From positions 1,240,001-1,304,000 of the forward strand of contig JAUTXW010000205.1 of assembly GCA_030620095.1 (NCBI GenBank): a DNA stretch of 64,000 bases, written 5' to 3'. Below the pieces are notes generated by a model. The model made no database searches. It was not told the origin of the DNA and worked only from the letters and a program-made list of their open reading frames with translations. Both the position numbers and the translations under genes were made by a program. The DNA is from Kuschelorhynchus macadamiae (lineage: Eukaryota > Arthropoda > Insecta > Coleoptera > Curculionidae). Positions 23,520 to 34,000 of this stretch are shown in pieces; position 1 is the first letter of the stretch, and every line of letters starts with the position of its first letter.

Positions 23520-24110
23520 CGAAAGCCAAATTAATCCTATATGGCTAAACAGACACATTTAAATAGAATTTTGTTCAAATATCGGAAACACTGATATAAA
23601 ATATTTGTATGTGTCAAGTTAGGCAATTTTTGGAAAGAAAAGAGGCTATTATAGGAAACATGTGTTTAGTTCGGCACGATCATTAAAACGCCATGTTTTG
23701 TTAAGAAAATTCCACAATGCTTAATTTGATAACAATAGCAGAAAAAATAAAATTATCTTTAATTTAAATTTCTGGCATATTTTGAGCAAAAACAAACACA
23801 GTGTGCTATCGGAAATCATAATAAATATATTAGCACCTGCATATTTCACATTTGGAGGGGTATTGGAGACAAAAATAATAATTGATATATTGTGTCCATT
23901 GTGCAACTGAATTGTTAAGTATGTTGTGTCCGTAATGAGTTTAATTTTTTACAAAATGGACACACAAATATAATTTTGGCCACAAACTGGACAAAAGTGT
24001 ATCGATTTTTTTGCAGAAAAAGGCGGACTAACTTGGGCATATTTAAGTTCAATTTTAAAAACGTAACGGAAACATAGAAAAATGATTTTAGACACAAATC
24101 AGTAATAATT
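23520..24110. repeat. GTGTC/GACAC-rich tract beside MLE-2
   Basis: Contains repeated ACACA/GTGTC words (TTGTGTCCGTAATG, GGACACACAAAT, TGGACAAAAGTGT) like those at 18160-18550. No coding content. Confidence 0.4.
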
Positions 24111-25660
24111 TGGTCATATTAAAGCCCCACTTTACAAACTCATAGATTGCACTAAAATTCAAGCTTATATATTAAAGCATTTCAAGGTTATCGAGGAAAC
24201 TTTCTCAGAGAAACAATTCAAAATTGTGCCATTATTTACAATTACTATCCTAAATATTTATTGGAAAATTATTCCAAGTTGCAAAGATCTTCCCGGAGTA
24301 ATCCGTATACATGAAACCACGATAAACTAATATTTGTAAAAACCATCTATAGAAAATCCGCAACAAACTTAAAAACTTCGTGCCCCTAAAAACCAAATTG
24401 ATGATTATTCTTGTTAGTAAAACATTTAATAACTAGAACATTCTTCTATAATATTTATAGAAAAATAAATAGTGTAATAAGGTATTCTGTAATAGCCATG
24501 AATGTGTAAATATTGTTATGAAAAAATCAGTTGCATGCTGAAGATGATTGTCAAGTTTGAAACAACGAATCATAGACTCGTATTGTTAATATCATTGACA
24601 TCGTAGTTTAATGCTCTATTTAAATTTGATGTAACGTATAGTGGGTTGCTTCAAAAAAATATATGATATGCAAACCATGGCCAACCTCCACCCTCCTTCT
24701 ATTACCGAGTAAAATATTCGGTAAACTTTGTTCAAGGTCAGTCGGACTAATGGTATCAGAAAAAAATCTAGAATGGACTATTACACATCGTTCCAGACGG
24801 TGTGTTAATTTAGTACAGGCAGGTAGAAAGAAGTATAATTGCAAGTGGATTTTTTAAAATTTATGATTTTTGAATAATCCACAATGTTTCATTTTTGTTC
24901 TAATGTTTATGTTGACAATTTGGCGAATAAACATTTATTTGTTCAACCAATATTCAGTCAGAAAACATTTAATACAGAGGGACCAATATTTTAAAAATGT
25001 TTTGATGTATGGATTGAGGTACAATTTAGAATAAACAAGTGTTAAGAATATCTTATGTAAGCTAACCAAATTTAAATGGTGTACTTTAAAGTATTGTCAA
25101 GAATTCAAGAAAAAATCAATTAAATTACGTTACTCTGGGATTTCGATACATTGAAAACGAATAATTTTAAATCGCGTTTATACAAACTTGGAAATAATAG
25201 CTCAGCACAATGCTGCTGTATACTTAATCAAGTAATTAATAATTATAGGAATATTTAAAAGGTGAATAAAAAGCATTTATCCGTAGCAATATTGCAGAAT
25301 ACTTAAATATATCAACTAATAACTTTTGCCAACGTAATAAACCGTCATAACAGAACCCACTTTACAACTGTCGGTATATATGTGTGTGTGACTTGTAGTT
25401 TCATTTCGGCTTACACGAAACGAACATTTCGAAAGGTTATAGTCTTTTAACTTGAAAATAATAACTTCGAAAGACCTTATTGTCATACACGCTATTACCA
25501 TAAATAATTGTAAAGAATCTCCACGTATCACAAATAAAATCAGGGTCCAATTCGCAAACTGCTCTGCTAGCAACATTTCAGTTCGACCATTAAGGGCTCT
25601 TATCATGTTTTCTTTAAGCTTATTATAAGTAAAATCACGTCAAGTGGATCCCACCTGTAT
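24111..25660. other. Non-coding stretch, no gene seen
   Basis: No supported gene. A weak, degenerate hammerhead-like order (CTGAAGA, a poor stem, GAAAC) lies at about 24538-24577. A GC-balanced stretch at 24660-24840 is open on both strands but resembles no protein I know. Confidence 0.4.
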
Positions 25661-25962
25661 CAGGGGCATATATAAGGGGGGGGGGCGGTGGGTTGGCGGT
25701 TAAAACCCGTCCACAGAGATATTTTAATTTAAACTAAAATGACAGAAATAATGTAAGGTATGAATTTTTCAGGACTGGCAAGTAAATCCCCCAGAAGCAG
25801 TTTTACTTATAGCTAAAATAAAATAATGACTTTTTTTTTGTTTGTTCATATTATTTACGCTATTGGGTGATTCTTTTTTTTTTGGGGCTTGAAAATTGTC
25901 ATTGTCTTAAACCCCTCCCCCCCCAGAAGCAATGTCTATATATGCCACTACCCCGTATTCCA
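25661..25962. mobile_element. MITE-like element with G-run and C-run ends
   Basis: The left end GGCATATATAAGGGGGGGGG and the right end CCCCCCCCC...TATATATGCC are inverted partners about 300 bp apart. CCCCCAGAAGCA also occurs twice (about 25785 and 25920). There is no ORF; probably a non-autonomous DNA element. Confidence 0.5.
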
Positions 25963-26718
25963 CTTGGTTAACTTTAATGAAATTTTTTGACACTTTTAAA
26001 TAGAACATTAATTGCCAAAAAAACCGTTGGAAATACCTTAACGAAATTTTTAGAACCTAATCTTATTTAGAACAACTTCTAAATAAGATAAACAACTTTT
26101 TTTTCTTTCCAAAATAAAATTTCGCTGTTTGGCGTTAGTTTAAACAATATATATTTTTAATGCTTAGCTGTCAGCCTTGTCGGTACATAATTTATTGGAA
26201 CACTATAGTCAGTCGACTTTTTTTAATAATTAAATAATAATGTATACAATTTAAACTATCCTATTTTTATTCTAAATAATATTATTAACAATAATTAACC
26301 AATATCCATTTACTTATTAGAGAAAGTAAAATAATTAAAACTAGCTGGCCCAGCAGACCTTGTTCTGCCTTTTGAGTTAGATGGCGCGATGAGTTTCCAG
26401 TGAAAATATGGGGAGCATTCACCACATTGCCCAGAAATGTTATTGGAGAAAAACATATCTGTTTTATAGAAAAAATATGCAATAAAACAATACAAAAAAA
26501 AAATGGTGTTGAAAGGTATCGATAATGAGACGATCATTTCAAAAAAAAATCATGAAAATTGGTGTATTACATCTTGCTGAAAAATCTGGATTAATATTTT
26601 AAATATTTAGATAAATTAATACGAGATTTTTAAGTATTAAGAGACGTATTTAAAATTGTATTTTAAATCAATTAATATTTGTGCTGGAAAATGCCGTTGA
26701 GTTATCAGTTTTCATTTG

Positions 26719-26719
<1 letters not shown>
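25963..26719. repeat. AT-rich stretch containing a second copy of the 410-600 repeat
   Basis: About 26416-26650 matches 410-600 (GCATTCACCACAT, CCAGAAATGTTATTGGAG, GCTGAAAAATCTGGATTA). The rest is AT-rich with no gene. A (TA)n tract follows directly. Confidence 0.6.

Positions 26720-26768
<49 letters not shown>
26720..26768. repeat. (TA)n microsatellite
   Basis: Perfect TA dinucleotide run of about 49 bp, about 30 bp left of MLE-3. Confidence 0.97.
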
Positions 26769-26771
<3 letters not shown>

Positions 26772-26796
26772 AATTTTATTATCAGTTTATATATAC

Positions 26797-28323
26797 CCAG
26801 GACAAAAAGTCTGTCGCCTCCCGTTTAATTTTTGCACCGCTCGGTATATTGCAACGAAATTTTGAACGTTAATATATGTGCAAATTTTCCGTTTTTGGAA
26901 AAAAATTACAGCTATAAATGACAAGAAGAGCTGCGTGGAGTTTCGATCTTCTTTTTATGAAAGGGGGGGTCGAGCGATACGTCATTTTAATTCTTAATTC
27001 AAACCCCGACTTAGAAAACAGTTCTTATGTTCAATAAACTGGAACGACCAATGTGCAGGAAGTACTTTCAAAATTTTTGTCAAAATTTGAAATAATAGGG
27101 ACGGTAAAAGATGCTTCAAGATCTGGGAGGCCTAAAATTAGCGAAATCGTGAAAATTCAGATCGTAGCTGAAATGGCCGTAAATCCTAAACAATACAAAG
27201 CAAATAGCTGAGAAATGGAATATTTCGCCTTCGTCCGTTAAGAACATATTAAAATCCTGTAAATCTCAACCTTATAAAATAAAAATTGTCCGTGAATTAA
27301 CCCAAGAAGACCCTGAGAGGCTACTAGAGTTTTGCGAGATTATGGAAGAAAGGATCTCAGCAAAGCCCAATTACCTGCATTCCTCATATCCTTTCCCTGA
27401 ATGGAAAAGTCACCACTCAAAATTTTAGATATTGAAGTGATGAAAACCCCCATGTGTTTCGCGAAGGGCATACCCAGTTTCCTCAAAAAATAAATGTTTG
27501 GGCGGATATTTTGGGTGACCATATCATAGGTCCCATATCCACCACTCCATTGATGATGTTGTTGCTCAAAATCTACGTATGTGCCACTTTGGTATTACGT
27601 TTCAACAGGACAGTGCCTCGCCACATTATTTTAGAGACAGTAGAAATTACTTGGATACAACCTATCGGTTAGATGAAATGATCACTGAGGTCCGACAGAG
27701 TGGCCAACACGCTCGCCAGACCTTATACCTCTTGATTATTTTCTATAGAGCTTAGTGAAATCTCAAGTTTTCAAAATAGCTCCGGATTCTCTGGACGAAC
27801 TGCATGAACGTATGATCGGCGTATATGTAGGAATAAACCCTAAAACCCTCCATAATGCGAGTATTCACTAACAGGATGTTCATTTGTCAAGAGGTGCAAG
27901 GCGAACAACATCTTTTTAAATGAAAATTTGACTTTTTTTCTGCTTGTTTTAGTTTTTTAATATTCCTTTTTTATTAATTGTTTTGTACTCTTTTAATAAA
28001 ATATTTACTGTCCCAAAGGAATTATAATGATTCCATTTGGAAATATTGTTATTGGTCATCATTTGAGAACTGCTGATTCAAATGTCTTCAAATTCTCGGG
28101 TTGAATTAAAAATAAAGAGGCCTTTAAAACGATGTATCACTCGACTCCCCTTCCATTAAAAAAGTTTCGAAACTGGGCCCTGCTGTCTTCTTGATATTTA
28201 AAGCTCTCATCTTTTTCTTTTCAGAAATTGGAGAATTTGCTCATATATTTTCGTTCCAAATTTGGTTGCAATATACCGGGCGGTTCAAAAGTTAGGCAGG
28301 AGACGAGGGACTTTATGTCACAT
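26797..28323 (+). mobile_element. Mariner-type transposon with long TIRs (MLE-3)
   Basis: Left arm about 26801-27020 and right arm about 28085-28319 are inverted copies: GACAAAAAGTC opposite GACTTTATGTC at the tips, CGGTATATTGCAAC inside, and a G-run plus TCGAG-GATAC further in. Decayed transposase lies between on the plus strand. Confidence 0.8.
27020..27920 (+). pseudogene. Decayed DUF4817/DDE mariner transposase of MLE-3
   Basis: Plus-strand blocks in order: LERPMCRKYFQNF; GTVKDASRSGRPK; an HTH-like run with QIAEKWNISPSSVKNILK; LTQEDPERLLEFCEIM; then HVFREGHTQFPQKINVWADILGD in part, with DHIIGPIS (27470-27545). A GFQQDSASPHYF-like block is near 27600. Frameshifts and stops are frequent, and the first catalytic Asp region is lost near 27380. 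The INVWADI...IGP sequence is diagnostic of the same transposase family as MLE-1, 2 and 4. Confidence 0.78.
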
Positions 28324-28611
28324 GTGTGTGTAAAATTCTCCAAACGGATCTCGGGCCGCGACGAAAGAGGGAAGATTGTCAAAAACAAGTCGTTTCCATG
28401 GATGCAGCCTTTCCATAGTTCGCATTCTTTTCGTAGCCCTAGATTCGTGCTGCGAACTTTACCAAAGAAGATATTTCTTTTTCGTAAAACGTTACTGTTA
28501 AAATTTTAATTATTAAATATTATATTTCTAACTATGAACCGTGTAAACAATTGTTGCCATCAGTTAAGTAAAAAAATCATAGAAATGTACCGAAAATTCT
28601 CATTTTAGTTA

Positions 28612-28712
28612 GCGATTCTAACACTGGAACCTGTGGTGAAAGATAAATCAAAATACAAGAGTTTTAACCACACTACACCACAATTGATAACGTTAAAATT
28701 AGCATCATCAGC
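28612..28712 (-). repeat. Fragment of the family 1 palindromic ribozyme element
   Basis: Matches one outer half of the insert at 14833-14960 (ACACTGGAACCTGTGGTG, GAGTTTTAACCACACTACAC, AGCATCATCAGC). The ribozyme GAAA and stem II are eroded. Confidence 0.65.
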
Positions 28713-28849
28713 AAAAAAATTACAATAAAAAATCCATATCTATTCATTAAAACGTGCTTTGAATTGGATTTCTTTAAAAACATATGATAATATTCACTTC
28801 ACGATGTACTGGATATTCTTTCATAAACCTACATTTGATTTTCAGGCAA

Positions 28850-29520
28850 AATTTAAAATCAATTTAATAAGAAGTTTTATATTTGAAAAATTTTATTAGG
28901 CCGCCATTTTGTTCCGCTGATATGAATTAGCACTAATATTTTACCAGTTTATTCCTATATCAAAGTCATTTAAATAGAAAAAGTTTTACATTAATTATTT
29001 AAACAATTTATTTGGCCGCCATTTTGTTTCGGCATCTTAAATTCGTACCAAAACTGTACAAATTCATCTTTAGGTCACATTTACTTTCTGTGCAAAATTT
29101 GGAAGTAAGCAAATAAGTAGTTTTTTTAGACTAATATTTTAAACTTTTTATTAAGTCGCCATCTTGTTTCGCCACCTTGGTTTCAAATTTTAAAATTTTT
29201 ATCAGTTCATTCCTATATCATGCTTGACTTTTGTGCAAAATTAGAGGTAAATTGCGTACGTAGTTTTTTAGTAGTCATTTTTTTAACATTTTACTGTGCC
29301 GCTATTTTGATGTCTATCAAAATGTTACCATTTCATCCCCATATGGCCCAATCAATCGGGTAGGTAATTTTTTAGCTATACGGCGAAGAGACAGACAAAC
29401 AGATAGACAAACAAACCGAGGAATTAGGAAAACATATTGTTTGGCATCTAGAGACCCTGCAACTTGAAGATCTAAAATAATATGCGATTACAATACTTTC
29501 GTCTTACAAGGGAAATAAAA
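28850..29520 (+). repeat. Dispersed repeat, GAGGGAAGT family
   Basis: Internally repetitive: CGCCATTTTGTT and related phrases recur at about 28910, 29010, 29155 and 29290. A GACAGACAAACAGA tract and GGCATCTAGAGACCC follow, and the copy ends TACAAGGGAAATAAAAA near 29520. It sits just downstream (3') of the signal-peptide exon, within the long intron. Confidence 0.75.
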
Positions 29521-29705
29521 AATGGGACCTTCATGTTGAGGCGGTAAATGTGCCGTAAAAATTATAAAATTTTGTCTTTTATTATGTTTACATCAGTTCG
29601 CAGTAAAAACTTAAATCAATATCGCTCTAATAAAATGACAAACAAGTAAAAAGAAAAGGAATTTTGAATATGTAAAATAGTAAGAAAAAATAATATTGTA
29701 CTTAC

Positions 29706-29822
29706 TCCTATACTAGCAGATCCACTGGCTTCAACCTCGCCTTCAGGTTTCGCAGCTGGAGCGCCAAATATTTGATATGCTAGTCCATATAAAATAAACA
29801 CTATTTGCATAATAGTTCCCAT
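29706..29822 (-). CDS. First coding exon (signal peptide) of the same glycine-rich protein
   Basis: The ATG at 29822-29820 sits in a good context (ACCATGG). It opens 39 codons: a hydrophobic core (IMQIVFILYGLAY) with a likely signal-peptidase site near GAPA, then a Pro/Glu/Ser/Ala-rich stretch (KPEGEVEASGSASIG). A GTAAGT donor starts at 29705, in phase 0. The only downstream minus-strand segment I found with a matching acceptor and a plausible mature-protein composition is 10479-10186, about 19.2 kb away. An unseen middle exon cannot be excluded. Without splicing the frame runs on into intron. The TATAAAA at about 29834-29840 is too close to the ATG to be its promoter, and a 5' UTR intron is possible. 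Confidence 0.6.
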
Positions 29823-29990
29823 GGTACTAGCGTTTTATATCTAATAAAAGAATATTGTTATTTTCAATATTTTAAATTATGTGATTAAAAATGTTTTCAC
29901 TAAACAAAAAGAAATAATGGGTAAATTTTTATGCTTATGGAAAGATAAGTCAAGCCAATTTGGCTAAGTTTTTGAAACTTTCTTGCGAGA

Positions 29991-29995
<5 letters not shown>

Positions 29996-30078
<83 letters not shown>
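29996..30078. repeat. (TA)n microsatellite
   Basis: Perfect TA run of about 83 bp directly abutting the left arm of the inverted-repeat element. Confidence 0.97.
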
Positions 30079-30080
<2 letters not shown>

Positions 30081-30770
30081 TTTGATAGAGCTTGAAATTC
30101 CTTATTCAATACTCCAATTTTATTTTTTTGTGGATCAGCTTCAAAATTGCGACTGGCTATGTCGAGGAGGTCCGCCTTCCCCCTTTTGCTGTTCGGAATA
30201 TGAAAACTAAATTTGTAGAGAGTGTACAAAGTGCAAAATAATACTTTTTTAACAAAAACAGAAATGTCAGCGGTTACAGCCATTTTAAACACTTTTTTAA
30301 ATGGAAAGTCTTACGATACATCATTTGCTAGAGTTTCAAGTTCAAAAAATAATTTAAATTTGGGTATTGAATAAAGAAGTTGAAACCCTAACAAACGATA
30401 TATCGTAAAATTCTAAGCTAAGCCGCCATTTTGACATTTTGACATTTTTGTTTTCGTTGAGAAAGTCGTATTTTATGCCTCGTACACTCTCTCCAAATTT
30501 CGTTTTCATATTCCGAACTGTAAAAGGGGAGAGGGCGGACTTTCTGTCCTCGATATAACTAGCCGCCATTTTGAAGTTAATTCATAAAAAAATAATAAAA
30601 CTCGGGTATTGAATGAAGAAGTTCAAACACTATCAAATTAAAAATTAGAAAAAATGTTTTATATGGCTCTAAGTCGCCATTTTGGAATTTTGACATTTCT
30701 GTTTTGGTTTAAAAAATAGTACTTTATGCCTTGTACACTGCCTCCAAATTTCGTTTCGAAATCCCTCTTA
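30081..30770. mobile_element. Foldback-type inverted repeat, arms about 210 bp
   Basis: Left arm 30081-30290 and right arm about 30425-30638 are inverted copies; shared phrases include TATTCAATAC, GTCCGCC, CGGAATATGAAAAC and GAGAGTGTAC. A third partial copy in the right-arm orientation follows at 30650-30765. No protein-coding content. Confidence 0.7.
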
Positions 30771-30819
30771 TCAAATTCAAACGCGTAGAGGCAACACAGT
30801 TTCTGTATGCATATACATA

Positions 30820-31440
30820 GTTATTTATTTATATGTTGTATTTGCCAACTCAAAAATCAACATTGGTGATCACATAGGTATCTATTTGTCTATCATTCAT
30901 ACATACATATGGCACCTTACCTACTCAATTAAGACCACTGCTTCGATAATTGTATTATTATTAGTATTATTTGTTTTTCATAACTTTAGTTACATTGTCT
31001 ATAAGAAATAATTTACAAATACTGAAACACTTTGTTAAAGCTCCATTTTGTTTTTCGTTATAGGATGCTCACTCAAATACTATCAATTTATTTATGTTTC
31101 ACACTTGATTTCCTTCCAAAATTCCATGTCAATCGAATGAGTAATTTTTGGATACTGAATTTTAAACATCTTATTATACCGAAATTTTTCACCATTTTAT
31201 TATATAACATGCATAACAAAATTTTACCATTTTATTCCTACATGACACCTGATTTTTATGCAACACTTGAGATACGTTGGATAAGCAGCTTCTTAGTATT
31301 TGAACATTTTATTAGGCCGCCATTTTCCTTGCGCCAAATTGGATTTGTACTAAAATATTACCATTCTATCATCATATGACCCTTGATTTTTGGGCAAAAT
31401 CTGACGCCAATCAGAAGCAGAATGACTAACGGAATCAAAA
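30820..31440 (+). repeat. Dispersed repeat, paralogue of 35180-35830
   Basis: Shares ACCACTGCTTCGATAATTGT, a TAACTTTAGTTA-ATTGTCTATAA run and TAGTTTTTGGATACTGA-like phrases with 35180-35830. It grades into GAGGGAAGT-family sequence (CGCCATTTT, TACCATT). Confidence 0.7.
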
Positions 31441-31983
31441 AAAGAAAAATCTGATAATATGACATAATACGCCAAGTATAAAAAGGACTACTACCTTTTT
31501 GGGGGGTTCGATCAATGAGATTTTTATGCCATATACTATATTTGCCAACAATTTAGTGAAGTTGAACAAAACGAGACCAAGAGAACCAAAACTAAACTAA
31601 CCTAAATTAAAGAATCCTTTACCCGGAACTTCCCTCCTTATGATTTTTTTTTATTTGTTAGGAATAGTGAAGTATGACCAAATTTAGTTCAGTACATATA
31701 TATATGTTACATATACTGTCCTTTTATTAAGCGCCATTTTGTTCCATCATCTTGGATTCTTACCAATATTTTACCATTTTCTTTCTACCTATGCCACACC
31801 AGACTTTTGTGCATAATTTAAAATAAATTCAATAAGTAGTTTTTACATTTACACATACCGCCATTTCGCTACGTCATGTTGAATTTGTACCAGTTTATCC
31901 CATTTTCACATTTAATTTTTCTGCAAAATTTAAAGTCAATTAAACAAGATTTTTTTACATTGATTTTTTACAAATTTTATTTG
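31441..31983 (+). repeat. GAGGGAAGT-family related repeat
   Basis: From about 31640 on: TTAGGAATAGTGAAGT, GTTCAGTACATATATA, then CGCCATTTTGTTCCATCATC and further units, ending at TTTGGCCGC where the ribozyme unit starts. The piece 31440-31640 is unidentified. Confidence 0.55.
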
Positions 31984-32142
31984 GCCGCAATAAATAAAAA
32001 ACAAAAGCCTTTTTTTAAATTGTCGACGTTCTGCAACTTTATTGTTGCATCCTTAGGACACATACAGATTTTTTATCCTACATGAAACCCAGATTATCAA
32101 GCTATATATACTCCGTTGATTCGCAGATATTTTCTTAGAAAT
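31984..32142 (-). repeat. Ribozyme-bearing unit, family 2, minus orientation
   Basis: Minus-strand unit with the tract CGACGTTCTGCAACTTTATT on the plus strand, i.e. a damaged hammerhead (CTAAGGA core, AGAAC instead of CGAAAC), followed by the shared TAATATGGG-like and CTCCGTTG-TCGCAGATATTT landmarks. It is interrupted by the poly(A) retroelement that follows. Confidence 0.65.
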
Positions 32143-32810
32143 CACAAGAAGAGGACTCCCAGGTACCTCAGCTGGCTCCGGCGTGAGCTGCAGCTGAACC
32201 TGAGGTAAAAGAAGAGGATACCAGGTGCCTCAACTGGCTCCGGCGCGAGCTGCAGTTGAACCTGAGGTAAAAGAACACCCCTCCTCAGCTCCTCACTGCA
32301 AGGACACGGAACAGCAGTGACACTGAGGGCCCAGAAGAGGACACACCAAGAAGACCAACACACGGATGGACGGAGGAACCTGACATCGGCAAACTGGAAG
32401 GCCCAGTGAGACGCTGACAGTGGCAACCGGACAGACGGGAGGACGGATCAACAAGAGTAACTTCAACAGGTAAGATGACTACATTACTAATGATATTTTC
32501 CTTTTCAGATATACAGTAACGAGAGGCGGCACAAAACACCGTGCCAAAGAGGCAACCCATCCCCCCAGAGGACCATGTCTTTTAGAGGGTCATCCCCGGA
32601 AGGACGGCATCAACCCCATCGAAGGACCCTTGGGCTTGCCCAATGACGGTCCATCTGATGGGGGCCCGGTGGGGTTTAGTGGGTATGGCAAGCTGTCAAG
32701 TGTAACAACCTGACAGTAATGCGAGTCCCACACTGTCTCCATCCCAACCGGGATGGAGTCGTGCGTAAAAGAATTCCCCATCTACACAAAAAAAAAAAAA
32801 AAAAAAAAAA
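32143..32810 (+). mobile_element. GC-rich non-autonomous retroelement with poly(A) tail
   Basis: Strikingly GC-rich against its surroundings. It starts with two 63-bp direct repeats (32147 and 32210; AGAAGAGGA, CTCAGCTGGCTCCGGCG). The middle part holds a perfect intron-like pair (CAGGTAAG at about 32470 and TTTTCCTTTTCAG at about 32495-32508). The 3' part (GGGGTTTAGTGGGTATGG, CCCACACTGTCTCCATCCC) resembles R1-group LINE 3' ends, followed by an A run at about 32787-32810. AGATATTT occurs on both sides (about 32123 and 32811), a likely target duplication. No ORF is credible, so it was probably mobilised by a LINE. Confidence 0.65.
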
Positions 32811-32958
32811 AGATATTTCCTGGCCCCAAATAATACACCACTCTAACAAGAAGATCGTTAACGAAAACCATTTAGAATAATATCTGGTAAATATCTGCGG
32901 ACCAACGTAGTAGGTAAAGACTGATAATATAGGTTTCATGCAGGATATAGGATCTATT

Positions 32959-33886
32959 CAAATTCAAATTCAAATTCAAAAACGTTTTATTACCAACCAA
33001 ATTACAAAGAAAAAAAAATCGATAATAGTTATAACAAATACAATATGGTGGTAATGCGGACTGCACCTCGATTTCATAACCGGTAGCACAGCGCACTGGT
33101 GCGCGTGTGTGGTGCAGGCAGTTAAAGTCAATTAAACTAAACAAAATGTAATTAATAATTGTTACTAATTGAGCAGGGACACAATCCAAGGCAGCGCGGA
33201 GAGGCGGGTAGAGGTCGGAAAAAACAATGGTTTGAGCTTTGTTGAAGTCTATGAAAATGATAATCATTTAGGCAAGACCAGTTACTATAAACATGTTTGA
33301 ATTTAAAGATATTTTATGAACGATAAACCAGATAAAAAAAAAGACCCAGAAATGCAATAATTATAACATTATATACTTTGCAAATTTAGCAGAAATTCCT
33401 TTATATATTTAGAATATTTATTAAGCGATAATTCTTTTACACAGTTAGGTAAAGCATTCCACAATGTAATAGCCACATAAGAAAATGATTTTTGAAATCC
33501 GGCTGTTTTGTGTTGTGGTACTATAAACCGGTTGACATGTCTTGTATTGTGAAAATGATCAAAAGTGGTGAATAAATCATTTAAGTATTGGGGTTGTCCA
33601 GTTTTCAAAATTTTATATATAAGGTTATACATATGATATTTCTTTCGGTTTCTCATGTTTAGAATTAAATTTTCTTTTAAGTATGGCGTAATATGATTTC
33701 GATATTGTATATTGTAAGAAAAACGCATACAGCTATTTTGTAATTTTTGAATTGTTCCCGTCAACCTCCCAGACAAAGAATCAGAATAAACTATATCCCC
33801 GTAATCTAACAAAGACAAAATGAGAGAATTACAAAGATAATACTTGGTTTTTGAAGGTAATACGTTTTTTAGATTATGTAAATTTT
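32959..33886 (-). pseudogene. 5'-truncated Jockey/CR1-like LINE, RT C-terminus only (LINE-3)
   Basis: The minus-strand frame 33885-33369 gives the C-terminal region of a non-LTR RT: SKTKYYLCNSLILSLLDYGD, IQKLQNSCMRF, HITPYLKENLIL, HNTRHVNRFIVP, SFSYVAITLWNALP, then a stop. A 3' untranslated region follows with AATAAAACG and a terminal (TTGAAT)n tail at 32980-32959. The ORF piece of about 170 codons is intact to its stop, so the copy may be young. Truncation at 33886 is the usual 5' truncation of target-primed insertion. Confidence 0.8.
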
Positions 33887-33892
33887 TTTATT

Positions 33893-33935
33893 GGGTTCTG
33901 AGGATGCAACAATTAAGTGGCGAAACGTCGACAAT
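33893..33935 (+). ncRNA. Hammerhead ribozyme candidate, family 2
   Basis: CTGAGGA (33898-33904), one extra T, stem II GCAAC against GTGGC (one wobble mismatch), GAAA at 33922-33925, the self-complementary ACGT as minimal stem III, cleavage C at 33929, then GACAATT. The better-paired copy is at 59298-59340. Confidence 0.6.
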
Positions 33936-34000
33936 TTAAAAAAAGACTCGTGTTTTTACTGGATCTTAAACCCAAATAATACACCACTCTAACAATTTTT

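Larger units (their letters stand above)
32811..34000 (+). repeat. Ribozyme-bearing unit, family 2, plus orientation, split by a LINE
   Basis: The left half (AATAATACACCACTC, AGATCGTTAACGAAAACC, ATATCTGCGGACCAAC, CTGATAATAT) runs to about 32958. The right half resumes at about 33887 with GGTTCTGAGGATGCAAC, the ribozyme, and ACTGGATC...AATAATACACCACTC up to 34000. The 930 bp between is a truncated LINE on the opposite strand. Confidence 0.75.

Noticed and set aside
24620..24857. Overlapping open frames on both strands (about 64-74 codons)
   Set aside because: No family resemblance, no splice context; overlapping frames on both strands suggest chance.
32142..32939. Several minus-strand open frames in the GC-rich region
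   Set aside because: High GC lengthens chance frames; the region is better explained as a plus-strand poly(A) retroelement.
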